From: Crateriforma spongiae
Lineage (GTDB): Bacteria > Planctomycetota > Planctomycetia > Pirellulales > Pirellulaceae
NCBI RefSeq assembly: GCF_012290005.1
Contig: NZ_JAAXMS010000005.1
Coordinates: 496,001 to 560,000, forward strand
Length of the DNA: 64,000 nucleotides
Direction: 5' to 3'
A program made the position numbers and the translations under genes. Below are positions 47,065 through 55,630 of the stretch, one piece after another; within the stretch, counting starts at the first letter, position 1; the number at the start of each line of letters is the position of its first letter. Below the pieces are notes generated by a model, which saw only the letters and a program-made list of their open reading frames with translations, was not told where the DNA came from and ran no database searches.

Positions 47065-48330
47065 ATGACCACTCATTTCGCCACCGGATCACCGACGACA
47101 TCGTTGACAAGCGACGACCTGCGTCAGGCATTGCAGGAGGTTTTCCAGGCGATCGGCAGGCCGAAAAAGGCATTGTTGCTGCCGCCCGATGCGACGCGGA
47201 TGTTCAGCCGCGCCGGGGAAATCACCGCCCTGTGTCACGATTTGTTGGGGGACGGCGTCGCCGACATCATGCCGGCCCTGGGCACGCACAGCGCGATGAA
47301 GGATGAACAGCTGGCCGAAATGTTCCCCGGCGTTCCGCTGGACCTGTTTCGCGTGCACCGTTGGCGAAGCGACGTGCGAACCTTGGGTGAAGTCCCGGCC
47401 GACTTCGTTTCCGAGGTCACCGAAGGCGTTTACCAGAAGCCTTGGCCCGCACAGGTCAACAAGATGTTGGTCGACGGCGGGCACGATCTGATCTTTTCGA
47501 TCGGGCAAGTCGTTCCGCACGAAGTGATCGGGATGGCCAATTACAACAAGAACGTCTTCGTCGGCACTGGTGGTGTCACCGGGATCAACGAGAGTCACTA
47601 TTTGAGTGCGGTGTACGGCATTGAACGCACGTTGGGCCAAGCCAAAACGCCGCTTCGGGAAATCCTGAACTACGCCCAAGATCACTTCTGTGCCGACATG
47701 CCCCTGTTGTACGCCTTGACGGTGGTCCAGCAGATGAAGGACGGATCGCTGCACACCCGCGGGCTGTACATCGGCGACGATCACGAAACGTTTTACGAAG
47801 CGGCCGAATTGGCGCGACAAGTCAACATCACGCACTTGGACGAAGCCCCCAAGCACGTGGTGGCTTACCTGGATCCGAAAGAGTTCAAGAGTACGTGGCT
47901 GGGGAACAAGTCGATCTATCGCACACGACTTGCCATCGCCGACGGTGGTCGACTGACCGTGCTAGGACCGGCGGTCGAAGAGTTCGGCGAAGACCCCGCG
48001 ATCGACCAATTGATCCGGCGCTATGGGTATCGTCCCAAGGAAGATGTCTTGCGAATGGTTGCGGAGAACGAAGACTTGGCGGGAGATCCGTCGGCCGCGG
48101 CTCACCTGATCCACGGGTCGCCCGAAAATCGATTCGAAGTCGTGTATGCAGCGGGCAAGTTGACCGATGATGAAATTCGCGGCGTCGGGTACACACCGGG
48201 TGACTTGGACGCGTTGATGAAGCGATACAACAACGGACAGATGGAAGACGGCTGGCACGACGACGTCGACGGAAGCCGATTCTATTTCATTCAAAACCCG
48301 GCCCTGGGTCTGTGGAGTGCTCCACGCTGA
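47065..48330 (+). CDS. LarA-like lactate racemase domain protein
   Basis: 421 residues from the ATG at 47065. The sequence LLPPDATRMFSRAGEI and MPALGTHSAMKDEQLAEMF (H75), VVPHEVIGMANYNKNVFVGTGGVTGINESHY and NKSIYRTRLAIADGGRLTVLGPAV are characteristic of the LarA/lactate racemase fold. Known LarA proteins bind a nickel-pincer cofactor through His and Lys residues; several His (H75, PHE-, ESHY) are conserved here but the cofactor lysine was not assigned with certainty. Substrate could be lactate or another 2-hydroxyacid. It is the probable client of the larC gene at 24128. Confidence 0.82.
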   Translation: MTTHFATGSPTTSLTSDDLRQALQEVFQAIGRPKKALLLPPDATRMFSRAGEITALCHDLLGDGVADIMPALGTHSAMKDEQLAEMFPGVPLDLFRVHRWRSDVRTLGEVPADFVSEVTEGVYQKPWPAQVNKMLVDGGHDLIFSIGQVVPHEVIGMANYNKNVFVGTGGVTGINESHYLSAVYGIERTLGQAKTPLREILNYAQDHFCADMPLLYALTVVQQMKDGSLHTRGLYIGDDHETFYEAAELARQVNITHLDEAPKHVVAYLDPKEFKSTWLGNKSIYRTRLAIADGGRLTVLGPAVEEFGEDPAIDQLIRRYGYRPKEDVLRMVAENEDLAGDPSAAAHLIHGSPENRFEVVYAAGKLTDDEIRGVGYTPGDLDALMKRYNNGQMEDGWHDDVDGSRFYFIQNPALGLWSAPR

Positions 48331-48366
48331 TTATTTCGCCGTTTCGATCGAAACGCGATTGGCGCG

Positions 48367-48966
48367 TTACGAATCGCGTTGGTCGGTCGTCTTTTGGGAA
48401 ACGTCTTTCATGATCTTCAGCTGAAATTCCAACGCCGTCTGGACGCGTGGCTTCACGCGGACTCGCTGCCGCCCATCGCCGGTACCGATCCAACCTTCCG
48501 ACAATTCCATCGGGATCGTCGTCTTTTCAACTCGGCGACCGATGGGATCGGAAAACTGCAACGTCATGTGGATCGCGTCTTCGCCGGAAATGTCGGCGAC
48601 CGATCCGTCGGTGACGGTGTCCCATTGATAGTGGCGTTCATCCAGCAGGGCGCGTCGCAAATGACCCAGCCCCGGCGTGGCGGTCAGCTTGACAGGCTCA
48701 AACTCGGCGTCCGGACCTGGTAACAGTTGAACTTGGTCGGCCAACTGAACTGCCGTGATCCACGGGGCTCCGAAAAACTGCCGAGTCTGCTCCAGACGCG
48801 TCCGCCGAGCGTAGATACTGGCAAATGCAAAAACGATTGCGAACACGACCACACCGACACCGATCCAAATGCCGCGTCGCGTGATTTTGGTGGGCGCCGC
48901 GGCGTGCGGATCGATCGATTGGGGTGTGTCGGCCGCGGCTGGCATGGCGGTGTCGGTTGCGTTCAT
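48367..48966 (-). CDS. membrane-anchored protein, unknown function
   Basis: 199 residues from the ATG at 48966. A 25-residue Ala/Asp-rich N-terminus is followed by one transmembrane segment (GIWIGVGVVVFAIVFAFASI, residues about 32-51) and about 145 extracytoplasmic residues with beta character (FEPVKLTATPGLGHLRRALL, DAIHMTLQFSDPIGRRVE). No domain is recognised. The gene is convergent with the LarA-like gene, 36 bp between the stops, and divergent from aroB. Confidence 0.75.
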   Translation of the reverse strand: MNATDTAMPAAADTPQSIDPHAAAPTKITRRGIWIGVGVVVFAIVFAFASIYARRTRLEQTRQFFGAPWITAVQLADQVQLLPGPDAEFEPVKLTATPGLGHLRRALLDERHYQWDTVTDGSVADISGEDAIHMTLQFSDPIGRRVEKTTIPMELSEGWIGTGDGRQRVRVKPRVQTALEFQLKIMKDVSQKTTDQRDS

Positions 48967-49206
48967 CGGCGAACGTCGATCAGCGGTTTGGGGAAACGCG
49001 GACGGAAAGGGTCGGAGTCGTGGGCGGCATCCCGCGGACGATCGACGCCGGCTGTGTCACACAGCATGAACGATTGACCGCAGCGGTACAGGGCGGGTTC
49101 ACGACCGATCGCATCGGGCTAAGCTTTGGTTTTGCGACACCGGATCGACCCCGCGGTCTGTGACCCAGTGGATTCCGGCCGAACCCGACCTTGGCGATTC
49201 AGTTTC

Positions 49207-50370
49207 ATGGTATCCAACCCCCAAGCCCCCACGACAGACGACTCGTCGAATCGGACCGTCACGGTGCCGTTGGATGACCGCAGTTATCCGATTCGAATCA
49301 CGTCAGCTTGCATCTGTGGCAAAGAAGGTCGTGCCGCCGACGTGCGTTTTTTGACAGATGCTGCTGCCGATGTGACGCACTGGGTCTTGATCGTCGATGA
49401 AGCGGTTTCGAAGCGCTGGGCCACGCCGATCGCTAAGGCTTTGGACTCAATCGGTGATGCCGTCCGCGTGGACGTCATCAACATCCCGTCCGGCGAAACC
49501 AGCAAGTCGGTGGAATCGATCGGTGGGATTTGGAATCAAATGCTGAACCTGGGCACGGATCGTCGCAGCGTCGTCGTCGCCGTCGGCGGGGGCGTGGTCG
49601 GTGACTTGGCCGGGTTCGCCGCCGCAACGTTTGCCCGTGGGGTGCGATTCGTTCAAGTCCCCACGACGTTGCTGGCCATGGTCGACAGCAGTGTTGGTGG
49701 CAAAACCGGCATCAATTTGCCCGGGGCAAAAAACATGGTCGGTGCGTTCTGGCAACCCGAAGCGGTGTGGATCGATACCGATGTCTTGGCAACGCTGCCG
49801 GATCGCACCTATCGCAGCGGCCTCGGCGAGGTCGTGAAGTACGGCGTGATTGATGACGCGAAGTTTTTTGATTGGCTGGTGGACAATGCGGATGCGTTGG
49901 TTCGGCGGGATGCCGATGCTCTGCGTTATGCGATTGCCGCCAGTTGTGAATCGAAGGCCCGCGTGGTGGGCGCCGATGAACGCGAAACATCGGGCCGCCG
50001 TGCGATCTTGAACTACGGGCACACCTTCGCCCACGCGATCGAAGCCACCACCGGTTACGGGACTTGGCTGCACGGTGAAGCGGTCGCGATCGGGATGCAG
50101 ATGGCCGCTAGGTTGGCAATCCGAATCGGCATGTGTGATGCGGACTTACTGGAACGCCAAAGCGATTTGCTGGCCGCTTGCCAATTGCCGATCAGCATGG
50201 ACACCGCGGACATCGAAGCGATGTTGACGGTGATGCAGCGTGACAAGAAGGTCGCGCACGGCAAGCTTCGCTTCATCTTGCCCAGCCGCATCGGTCACGT
50301 GGACTTGGTCAGCGACATCGATCGCAACGATGTGATCGCGTCGATCGAACAGACCATCGGCAAGGCTTAG
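49207..50370 (+). CDS. aroB: 3-dehydroquinate synthase AroB
   Basis: 387 residues from the ATG at 49207. NAD binding is shown by VAVGGGVVGDLAGFAAATFARG; the metal-ligand and active-site stretches are VPTTLLAMVDSSVGGKTGINLPGAKN, SGLGEVVKYGVI, NYGHTFAHAIE and HGEAVAIGM. Family knowledge: converts DAHP to 3-dehydroquinate in the shikimate pathway with NAD+ and Zn2+/Co2+. A spurious upstream frame is ignored. It ends 68 bp before the convergent CPBP gene. Confidence 0.97.
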   Translation: MVSNPQAPTTDDSSNRTVTVPLDDRSYPIRITSACICGKEGRAADVRFLTDAAADVTHWVLIVDEAVSKRWATPIAKALDSIGDAVRVDVINIPSGETSKSVESIGGIWNQMLNLGTDRRSVVVAVGGGVVGDLAGFAAATFARGVRFVQVPTTLLAMVDSSVGGKTGINLPGAKNMVGAFWQPEAVWIDTDVLATLPDRTYRSGLGEVVKYGVIDDAKFFDWLVDNADALVRRDADALRYAIAASCESKARVVGADERETSGRRAILNYGHTFAHAIEATTGYGTWLHGEAVAIGMQMAARLAIRIGMCDADLLERQSDLLAACQLPISMDTADIEAMLTVMQRDKKVAHGKLRFILPSRIGHVDLVSDIDRNDVIASIEQTIGKA

Positions 50371-50438
50371 CCGCCAAAGTCGTCTTTCGCTCCTCGAAAG
50401 CACCGCCCGAACCGCAACCGTTGCGATTCAAGCGTCGT

Positions 50439-51545
50439 TTAGGCTTCGGTCATCAGCGTGACGAAGGTGACGATCATCGTCAGACTATTCAGCACCATGT
50501 GCACGACGATCGAAGCGGTGATGTTGCCCGTTTGACGGTACAGATATCCGAGCGCCAGTGACAAAAAGAATAACGGCACCGGTGCCAAGCCTTGGCCAAA
50601 GTGTAGTAAGGCGAAAAACAGGCTGGTCACCACAATCGGCCAATCGGCCGGACGAAACCCACCCGCGTCGGCCGGCGGCGGTGGTGGTTCCGGTCGTCCG
50701 GGGATCGGTTGATAAACCCACTGGACGGGATTGGTCGGCGTCGGATCGGTCGGCTCCGGCGCATTTGACACGCTTTCGGCGGATGCAATTCCGGCATCGG
50801 ACGATGGCGTGTCGGTGACGGTCGGTGTCGCCGGGCTGGATTCGGCCGCCGCGTTGTTTGATTCCGCTTGGCCGTCGTCGTGCCAAGGACGCACTTTCCC
50901 GGCATCAGCCAGACCTTGCAGCGAACCTTGCAAAACAACCCGCACAGAGAATTCTTCGACGATCGGCGTCAGGATCGCCGTGACAAAGAACAGCTTCAAA
51001 AAGCTGGATAGCGACAATTGCTTTTCCATCACGTCCAAGACTTCGTGCTCGTACGGCACCAGCCAACTGACGGCTGCCATCAAGATCATCAGCGGCGGCA
51101 ACACCAGGACCGATGCAATCAATCCCAGCCGGACACCCGACCAGGTCGGACGCAGTCCCACGACACCGAACCGCTTCGGAGCCATCACATAGATGTAAGC
51201 GCCGGTCAGCAAACAGGACACCAAAAACACGGTCGCGCCGATCATCAGTTCTGCCGAACGCTGGGGCGCGGCCGACGATGACGATGCTCCGCTTTCCGGC
51301 CAATCGACCAAGCCGACCGAGGCGAACGCCAGTCGGACCAACGGGCCGGCAACCAGAAACAGCCCCATCAGCACCAAGAAAGTCAGCGGTGACCAGTGCG
51401 GCAATGGTCGCGGACGATACGGCAACAACGCCGACAAGCGGCCGGACGTGATGCGACGTTTCAACAGGGTGATCCAGGCGATCAGGCTGGCGGGAAACAG
51501 CGCCAACAACAGTCCGCCCAACAAAGTTTGGACGACCGATCCCAT
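50439..51545 (-). CDS. CPBP-family intramembrane glutamic endopeptidase
   Basis: 368 residues from the ATG at 51545, which shares one base with the pgsA stop (TGATG), so the genes are coupled; the open frame above it is spurious. Eight or so transmembrane segments are visible. The active-site motifs are EExxxR (TPIVEEFSVR, near residue 197), FxxxH (FFALLHFG) and HxxxN (HMVLN near the C-terminus). A 70-residue Ser/Thr/Pro-rich loop (about residues 215-290; ESSPATPTVTDTPSSDAG) is inserted between the first two motifs, which is unusual. Family knowledge: cleaves membrane peptides, e.g. CAAX-type processing or bacteriocin immunity. Confidence 0.88.
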   Translation of the reverse strand: MGSVVQTLLGGLLLALFPASLIAWITLLKRRITSGRLSALLPYRPRPLPHWSPLTFLVLMGLFLVAGPLVRLAFASVGLVDWPESGASSSSAAPQRSAELMIGATVFLVSCLLTGAYIYVMAPKRFGVVGLRPTWSGVRLGLIASVLVLPPLMILMAAVSWLVPYEHEVLDVMEKQLSLSSFLKLFFVTAILTPIVEEFSVRVVLQGSLQGLADAGKVRPWHDDGQAESNNAAAESSPATPTVTDTPSSDAGIASAESVSNAPEPTDPTPTNPVQWVYQPIPGRPEPPPPPADAGGFRPADWPIVVTSLFFALLHFGQGLAPVPLFFLSLALGYLYRQTGNITASIVVHMVLNSLTMIVTFVTLMTEA

Positions 51546-52147
51546 CAAACGCCATCCTTCGGTGGTGTCGACGCGTCGGGTGAATCCTGCATCATCTTTG
51601 CCGCGGCCCAGGCATAGTCGTATCCGGAATAGACCGTCAATCCAACGGCCGCCCACAGCAGACCCAACGATGTCCATTTCAACCATGGAGCCGCCGGCTG
51701 TGCGATCAGCACCAGCAGGACGGCGACGACGGCGGCACACTGCAACACCATCTTCCATTTGCCGAGTGACTTGGCGGAAAAATCGCCGCCCGATCCTTCG
51801 ATCATGCCGCGCAAGCTGGTCACCAGCAATTCGCGAGCGACGACAACGATTGCCATCCACGCGGCCACGCCGCTGTCACGAATCTCCACCAATGCGATGA
51901 AACTGCCACAGATGATGATCTTGTCCACGAACGGGTCAAAGATCCGGCCCAACTTTGTGACTTGGCCGTATTTCCGGGCCCAATAACCGTCGATCCAGTC
52001 CGTCGAAACGGCAACCAGAAACACGATCAAAGCGGGGACATACATCGCCAACGGAATCAACACAATGACCGCGATTGCCAAAACCAGGCGGATCGAGGTC
52101 AGCAGATTGGGGACGTTGTAAATCGACTTGGACGTTTCTGCGGGCAT
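51545..52147 (-). CDS. pgsA: CDP-diacylglycerol-glycerol-3-phosphate 3-phosphatidyltransferase
   Basis: 200 residues from the ATG at 52147 (MPAETSKSIYNVPNLLTSIRL). The CDP-alcohol phosphotransferase motif spans DGYWARKYGQVTKLG and RIFDPFVDK, i.e. D-G-x2-A-R-x8-G-x3-D-x3-D with all aspartates present. Four to six transmembrane segments follow. Reaction: makes phosphatidylglycerol phosphate from CDP-diacylglycerol at the inner membrane. The TGATG overlap couples the CPBP protease gene behind it. Confidence 0.92.
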   Translation of the reverse strand: MPAETSKSIYNVPNLLTSIRLVLAIAVIVLIPLAMYVPALIVFLVAVSTDWIDGYWARKYGQVTKLGRIFDPFVDKIIICGSFIALVEIRDSGVAAWMAIVVVARELLVTSLRGMIEGSGGDFSAKSLGKWKMVLQCAAVVAVLLVLIAQPAAPWLKWTSLGLLWAAVGLTVYSGYDYAWAAAKMMQDSPDASTPPKDGV

Positions 52148-52366
52148 GCCCCAAGTGATAGCAGAAAATTGGGCGTCGCGGAAACCGACTGACCAAACCA
52201 CGACCGGGATCGATCGTATCGGGGCTGTTTCGGATCCGGCGTCGGCGAAACACGAGCCATCAACGACCCAGGCCGGACGAATCGACATGGATTCACCCGG
52301 CCTGGTAAGAGCAGCAAGATGCTGAACGTTGCGATCAAACGGTGTGTCGGCTTTCGGTGTGTCAGC

Positions 52367-53917
52367 TTATGGAGCGGTTCTGCCGGCGGTAACGCCCGGG
52401 AAATCGTCGCTGCGGAACGGAGTCAGCGGCAAACCGTCCGCCGATTGAACGTTACAAATCGGATTGTCGGCCCAAGCGTAGCGGACCGCCACTGGATCGC
52501 TGACTTCGGGGCTGGACACGACCACGGTGTCTTTGGTGCCCGGCATCAACTTGGCTTCGGCGTGGACGAAGTTTTTGTCGTCACCGGCGATTGTAAATCC
52601 GATCATTTCGCGAACGTCAAAAGTGTCCAACCCACGACCGGTGTGGCTGAATTTGACGATCGCTTTGTCCCCGTCGAATTCCACCGAATCAAATCGTGGG
52701 CTTTGATAGGGCACATCAATGCCGTAGTCCTTTGCCAGCGCCCAACGGGCCAAACGCTTGGCGACGTCCTGCTTGTTCTTGGGGTGAATATCAGACGCTT
52801 CGCCCAGGTCGATGATGACGGCTTGTCCGGTGTTGGAAAGCTTGTCCATCGTCATCGTTTGTGCTTCACGCAATTCCGCCCAATCGCTTTCGGCCGGCTG
52901 GTCGACTTCGGCACGAAAATCGGCCAACTGGACCCAATAGAATGGGAAGTCGCCTTGACCCCATTCGTCACGCCAAGACTGAATCATCAGCGGGAATAAG
53001 TTGCGGTACTGGTAAGCGCGACTGGAATTGGATTCTCCTTGGTACCAGATTGCACCGCGGATGGAGTATCCGATCGTGGGTTTCAGCACGCCGTTGTAGA
53101 TGTTTGCCGGACGATGGTTGCCCGACATCGCATCTCGCGGCGCACGCGGTGCATTGCCTTTGCGACCGCCATCAATCCATGCCTGACGACGCTCCTCATA
53201 AGCCTTCTTCATTTTCGCGAAGTCATAGTTGCGGGCCATTTCGTCCCAGTGATTCAGCAAGTCTTCGTACTCACCGGCCTTCTCCAATCGCTGGCGGCTG
53301 ATCCACGCTTCCGCGGCTGAACCGCCCCAAGCGTTGTCGATCAAACCGATCGGCACGTCCAGGGTCTGGTGCAGTTGACGCCCAAAGAAATAGCCAACGG
53401 CGGAAAAATCCTTGACCGTGCTGGGCGAACACACTGACCACTGACCGTTGAAGTCTTTTTGCGGCTCTTGGGTGCCAACCTGAGGAACGCTGATCAAACG
53501 GATCTGCGGGTAGTTAGCCGATAACGATTCCAAGTCCGCATCGTTCGCACTTTGGACTGCCCAAGCCATGTTGGACTGGCCGCTGCAGATCCAGACTTCG
53601 CCCACCAAGACATCGGAAATCGTCTTGGCGTCGTTGCCCGACTGGATGACCAATTCGTGTGGACCACCGGCGGGCAGAGCCGCCAGTTCCATTACAAAAC
53701 GGCCATCGCTTCCGGCCGTTGCTTTGGCATCGTGTCCGCCCAGCGAAGCGGTCACCTCGGCGCCGGCGTCGGTCCAGCCCCAAACGCGGACGGGCTTGTC
53801 ACGCTGGACGACCATGTGGTCGGTGAACAAAGAACAAACGGAAATCTCGGCCGATGCCGAAACGGTTGCGACCAACAAAGGCAACAACATCAGCCAACGA
53901 GTCGGGAAACTCAACAT
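52367..53917 (-). CDS. sialate O-acetylesterase-family protein, exported
   Basis: 516 residues from the ATG at 53917. A signal peptide ([16 protein letters not shown]) precedes a SGNH/GDSL-type esterase: the GQSN block ([16 protein letters not shown]115 as nucleophile), [16 protein letters not shown] and the late DIHP pair with the catalytic His ([16 protein letters not shown]). An N-terminal beta domain (about 25-105) and a C-terminal beta part surround it. Family knowledge: removes acetyl groups from sialic acid or polysaccharides such as xylans; planctomycetes have many of these next to sulfatases. It is convergent with no gene; pgsA starts 220 bp downstream. Confidence 0.9.
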   Translation of the reverse strand: MLSFPTRWLMLLPLLVATVSASAEISVCSLFTDHMVVQRDKPVRVWGWTDAGAEVTASLGGHDAKATAGSDGRFVMELAALPAGGPHELVIQSGNDAKTISDVLVGEVWICSGQSNMAWAVQSANDADLESLSANYPQIRLISVPQVGTQEPQKDFNGQWSVCSPSTVKDFSAVGYFFGRQLHQTLDVPIGLIDNAWGGSAAEAWISRQRLEKAGEYEDLLNHWDEMARNYDFAKMKKAYEERRQAWIDGGRKGNAPRAPRDAMSGNHRPANIYNGVLKPTIGYSIRGAIWYQGESNSSRAYQYRNLFPLMIQSWRDEWGQGDFPFYWVQLADFRAEVDQPAESDWAELREAQTMTMDKLSNTGQAVIIDLGEASDIHPKNKQDVAKRLARWALAKDYGIDVPYQSPRFDSVEFDGDKAIVKFSHTGRGLDTFDVREMIGFTIAGDDKNFVHAEAKLMPGTKDTVVVSSPEVSDPVAVRYAWADNPICNVQSADGLPLTPFRSDDFPGVTAGRTAP

Positions 53918-54272
53918 GAGTACTACACCTGCACAGCAATGAATGGGGATCGGGAGGGAGAATCAGGGAGGGCAATGGCGGTGGATAGAAGTCGGGCGAC
54001 GCGAACAGGAAAATGCCGGTCGACCGCCCTGGTCAAGGATCGCCCGCGAAGTGGGGCTGGCCCCGCACAGCACCGCCTGTCTGCATCGGGGCGGTGACAT
54101 TCTAACCGCTGGCCGATGCGTGTTGGTGTCGGGCGCAACCGAGCGTCACCCGGCCGTCTTTCAGGCCAGGCCCGGTCACCAAAAAGATGGGAACCGATGA
54201 AGAGGGAAGCGTTTGTTCCCGTGAAAGAAATCGCCCGATCGAAAAGAAACCGACTCGGGCGATGGTCGTCGT
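53918..54272. other. intergenic region with terminator
   Basis: 355 bp between the sialate esterase start and the FHA-EAL stop. It holds the terminator at 54221-54263 (listed separately) and a short GGGAA/TTCCC stem at 54204-54220. No RNA gene or ORF was supported. Confidence 0.4.
54221..54263 (-). terminator. terminator-like hairpin after the FHA-EAL gene
   Basis: A perfect 9-bp inverted repeat ATCGCCCGA (54230-54238) / TCGGGCGAT (54255-54263) with a 16-nt loop lies about 10 bp after the stop on the minus strand. On that strand it is followed by TTCTTTCAC, a short T-rich tail, so it is a plausible intrinsic terminator. Confidence 0.75.
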
Positions 54273-55394
54273 TTAGGCAGGCGATGGACGGCCAAAGTGA
54301 TAGCCTTGGGCCAATTCAAACCCGATCTCGCGACACGCTTGGGCTTCCTCCGGCGTTTCAATGCCTTCGGCCAGGGCGCGAATGTCCAGGTCTTGGACCA
54401 TGGTGACCAGCGACTGCAGCATCTTGAATCGGTTATCGTCCGCCGAATCAATGCCGCGGATCAGCGAGATGTCGAACTTCACCACTTCCGGACGTGCTTC
54501 GATCAATTCCGCCAGTCTGGCCTGACCGGCGCCGAAGTCGTCATAGGCCAATTGGATTCCCAAGTCCTTCATGCTGGCATGCAAGTGTTGCATGGCTGTG
54601 GGATTGGTCACCGCCGCTTCGTGAATCTCGAGCACCAGGTTCATGTCGCCCGCCATTTCACGAACCGCGGGCAGCGAAGCGATCAGGGCTTCGATGTTGT
54701 CCAGTTCTTTCGGATGCGTGTTGACGTACAGCGTAGGGTCGTCGGGAATGTCGCGTCCGATTCGCAGCCCTTCCCAGCGAAGCAAGCGGCTAAGTTCGAC
54801 TTCCAGATTCAATTGCTCGGCCGCGCGGAACATTGCGCCGACCGATTCCAATCCAAACACGCTGCCGCGTCCCAAGACCTCGAAACCGACTTGGTCGTCT
54901 TCCTGGAGTTTGACGATCGGTTGAAAGTGTGGACGAACCAAACGTTGACTCATCAGCCGATCAAACTGCACCAGGGCCAGGGCCTGGTCGCAAACGTTTT
55001 CACTGATTGTTCCGGCGGTCACACCCGTCGGTGACTGGCGGCGAATACGAAAGGGCGCTTCGGCAAAGTGAACCAGGTCTTCGTCTTTTAGCTGGGTTTC
55101 CAATCCGGATTCCAGCCGTTTGCCGTTCAGGTACGTTCCGTTGGTGCTGCCCAGATCGCGAACCATCAACCGTCCATCGACCACCGACAGTGATGCGTGG
55201 TTTCCGCTGACCGTCCGAAATTGCAGACGAAGCGCGGTGCCGGCCTTTCGGCCGATCACAAACGGTTCGTCGTCAATCGCGATATGACGGACTGAATCGC
55301 CGACGCTGGTTGGTCCGCAAAGGAACCAAACGTCGTCGATGCAAGCTGTGCTTTGGCACAGTCGATCAAACGCGGCATTGTGAACGGATGACAT
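54273..55394 (-). CDS. FHA-EAL signalling protein (candidate c-di-GMP phosphodiesterase)
   Basis: 373 residues from the ATG at 55394. Residues about 35-118 are an FHA domain (FVIGRKAG, NHASL, DLGSTNGTYLNG). Residues about 155-373 are an EAL domain. EVLGR replaces EALLR, but the metal and catalytic set appears present: E172, N225, E256, D285-D286 (YDDFGAG), K306, E343 (LAEGIET) and Q363 (LAQGYHF). Family knowledge: EAL proteins hydrolyse c-di-GMP, and FHA binds phosphothreonine. The combination suggests a phosphodiesterase docked on a phosphorylated partner. It is divergent from the AAA and kinase-tubulin genes. Confidence 0.88.
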   Translation of the reverse strand: MSSVHNAAFDRLCQSTACIDDVWFLCGPTSVGDSVRHIAIDDEPFVIGRKAGTALRLQFRTVSGNHASLSVVDGRLMVRDLGSTNGTYLNGKRLESGLETQLKDEDLVHFAEAPFRIRRQSPTGVTAGTISENVCDQALALVQFDRLMSQRLVRPHFQPIVKLQEDDQVGFEVLGRGSVFGLESVGAMFRAAEQLNLEVELSRLLRWEGLRIGRDIPDDPTLYVNTHPKELDNIEALIASLPAVREMAGDMNLVLEIHEAAVTNPTAMQHLHASMKDLGIQLAYDDFGAGQARLAELIEARPEVVKFDISLIRGIDSADDNRFKMLQSLVTMVQDLDIRALAEGIETPEEAQACREIGFELAQGYHFGRPSPA

Positions 55395-55446
55395 GTTGAC
55401 GGTTATTGCAAATGCGTATTGGGCCAACCCAGGGGGCACGTGAGGG

Positions 55447-55462
55447 GGTTCGATAACGAACC
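55447..55462. repeat. short perfect inverted repeat in a divergent promoter region
   Basis: GGTTCG pairs with CGAACC around a 4-nt loop ATAA. It lies between the FHA-EAL start and the AAA ATPase gene, where both promoters must be, so it may be a regulator-binding site. Six base pairs are weak evidence. Confidence 0.35.
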
Positions 55463-55630
55463 GGCGGGTGACCACATCGCTGAATCCTAGGTTGCAGTTT
55501 GTGGACAAGCGTCAATCGGAAAGATTTTCTTGCGACTTGGATTCGCGAGCTAGCTTTCACCGATAGCCCGCGTTGCGCCCTCGTCGGCGCGACGCCAAAC
55601 AAGCCGCACATTCGCTACAAACCCAACGAT

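Noticed and set aside
51546-51860. Upstream extension of the CPBP gene
   Set aside because: It is in a different frame over pgsA and lacks membrane character; ATG 51545 is coupled to the pgsA stop.
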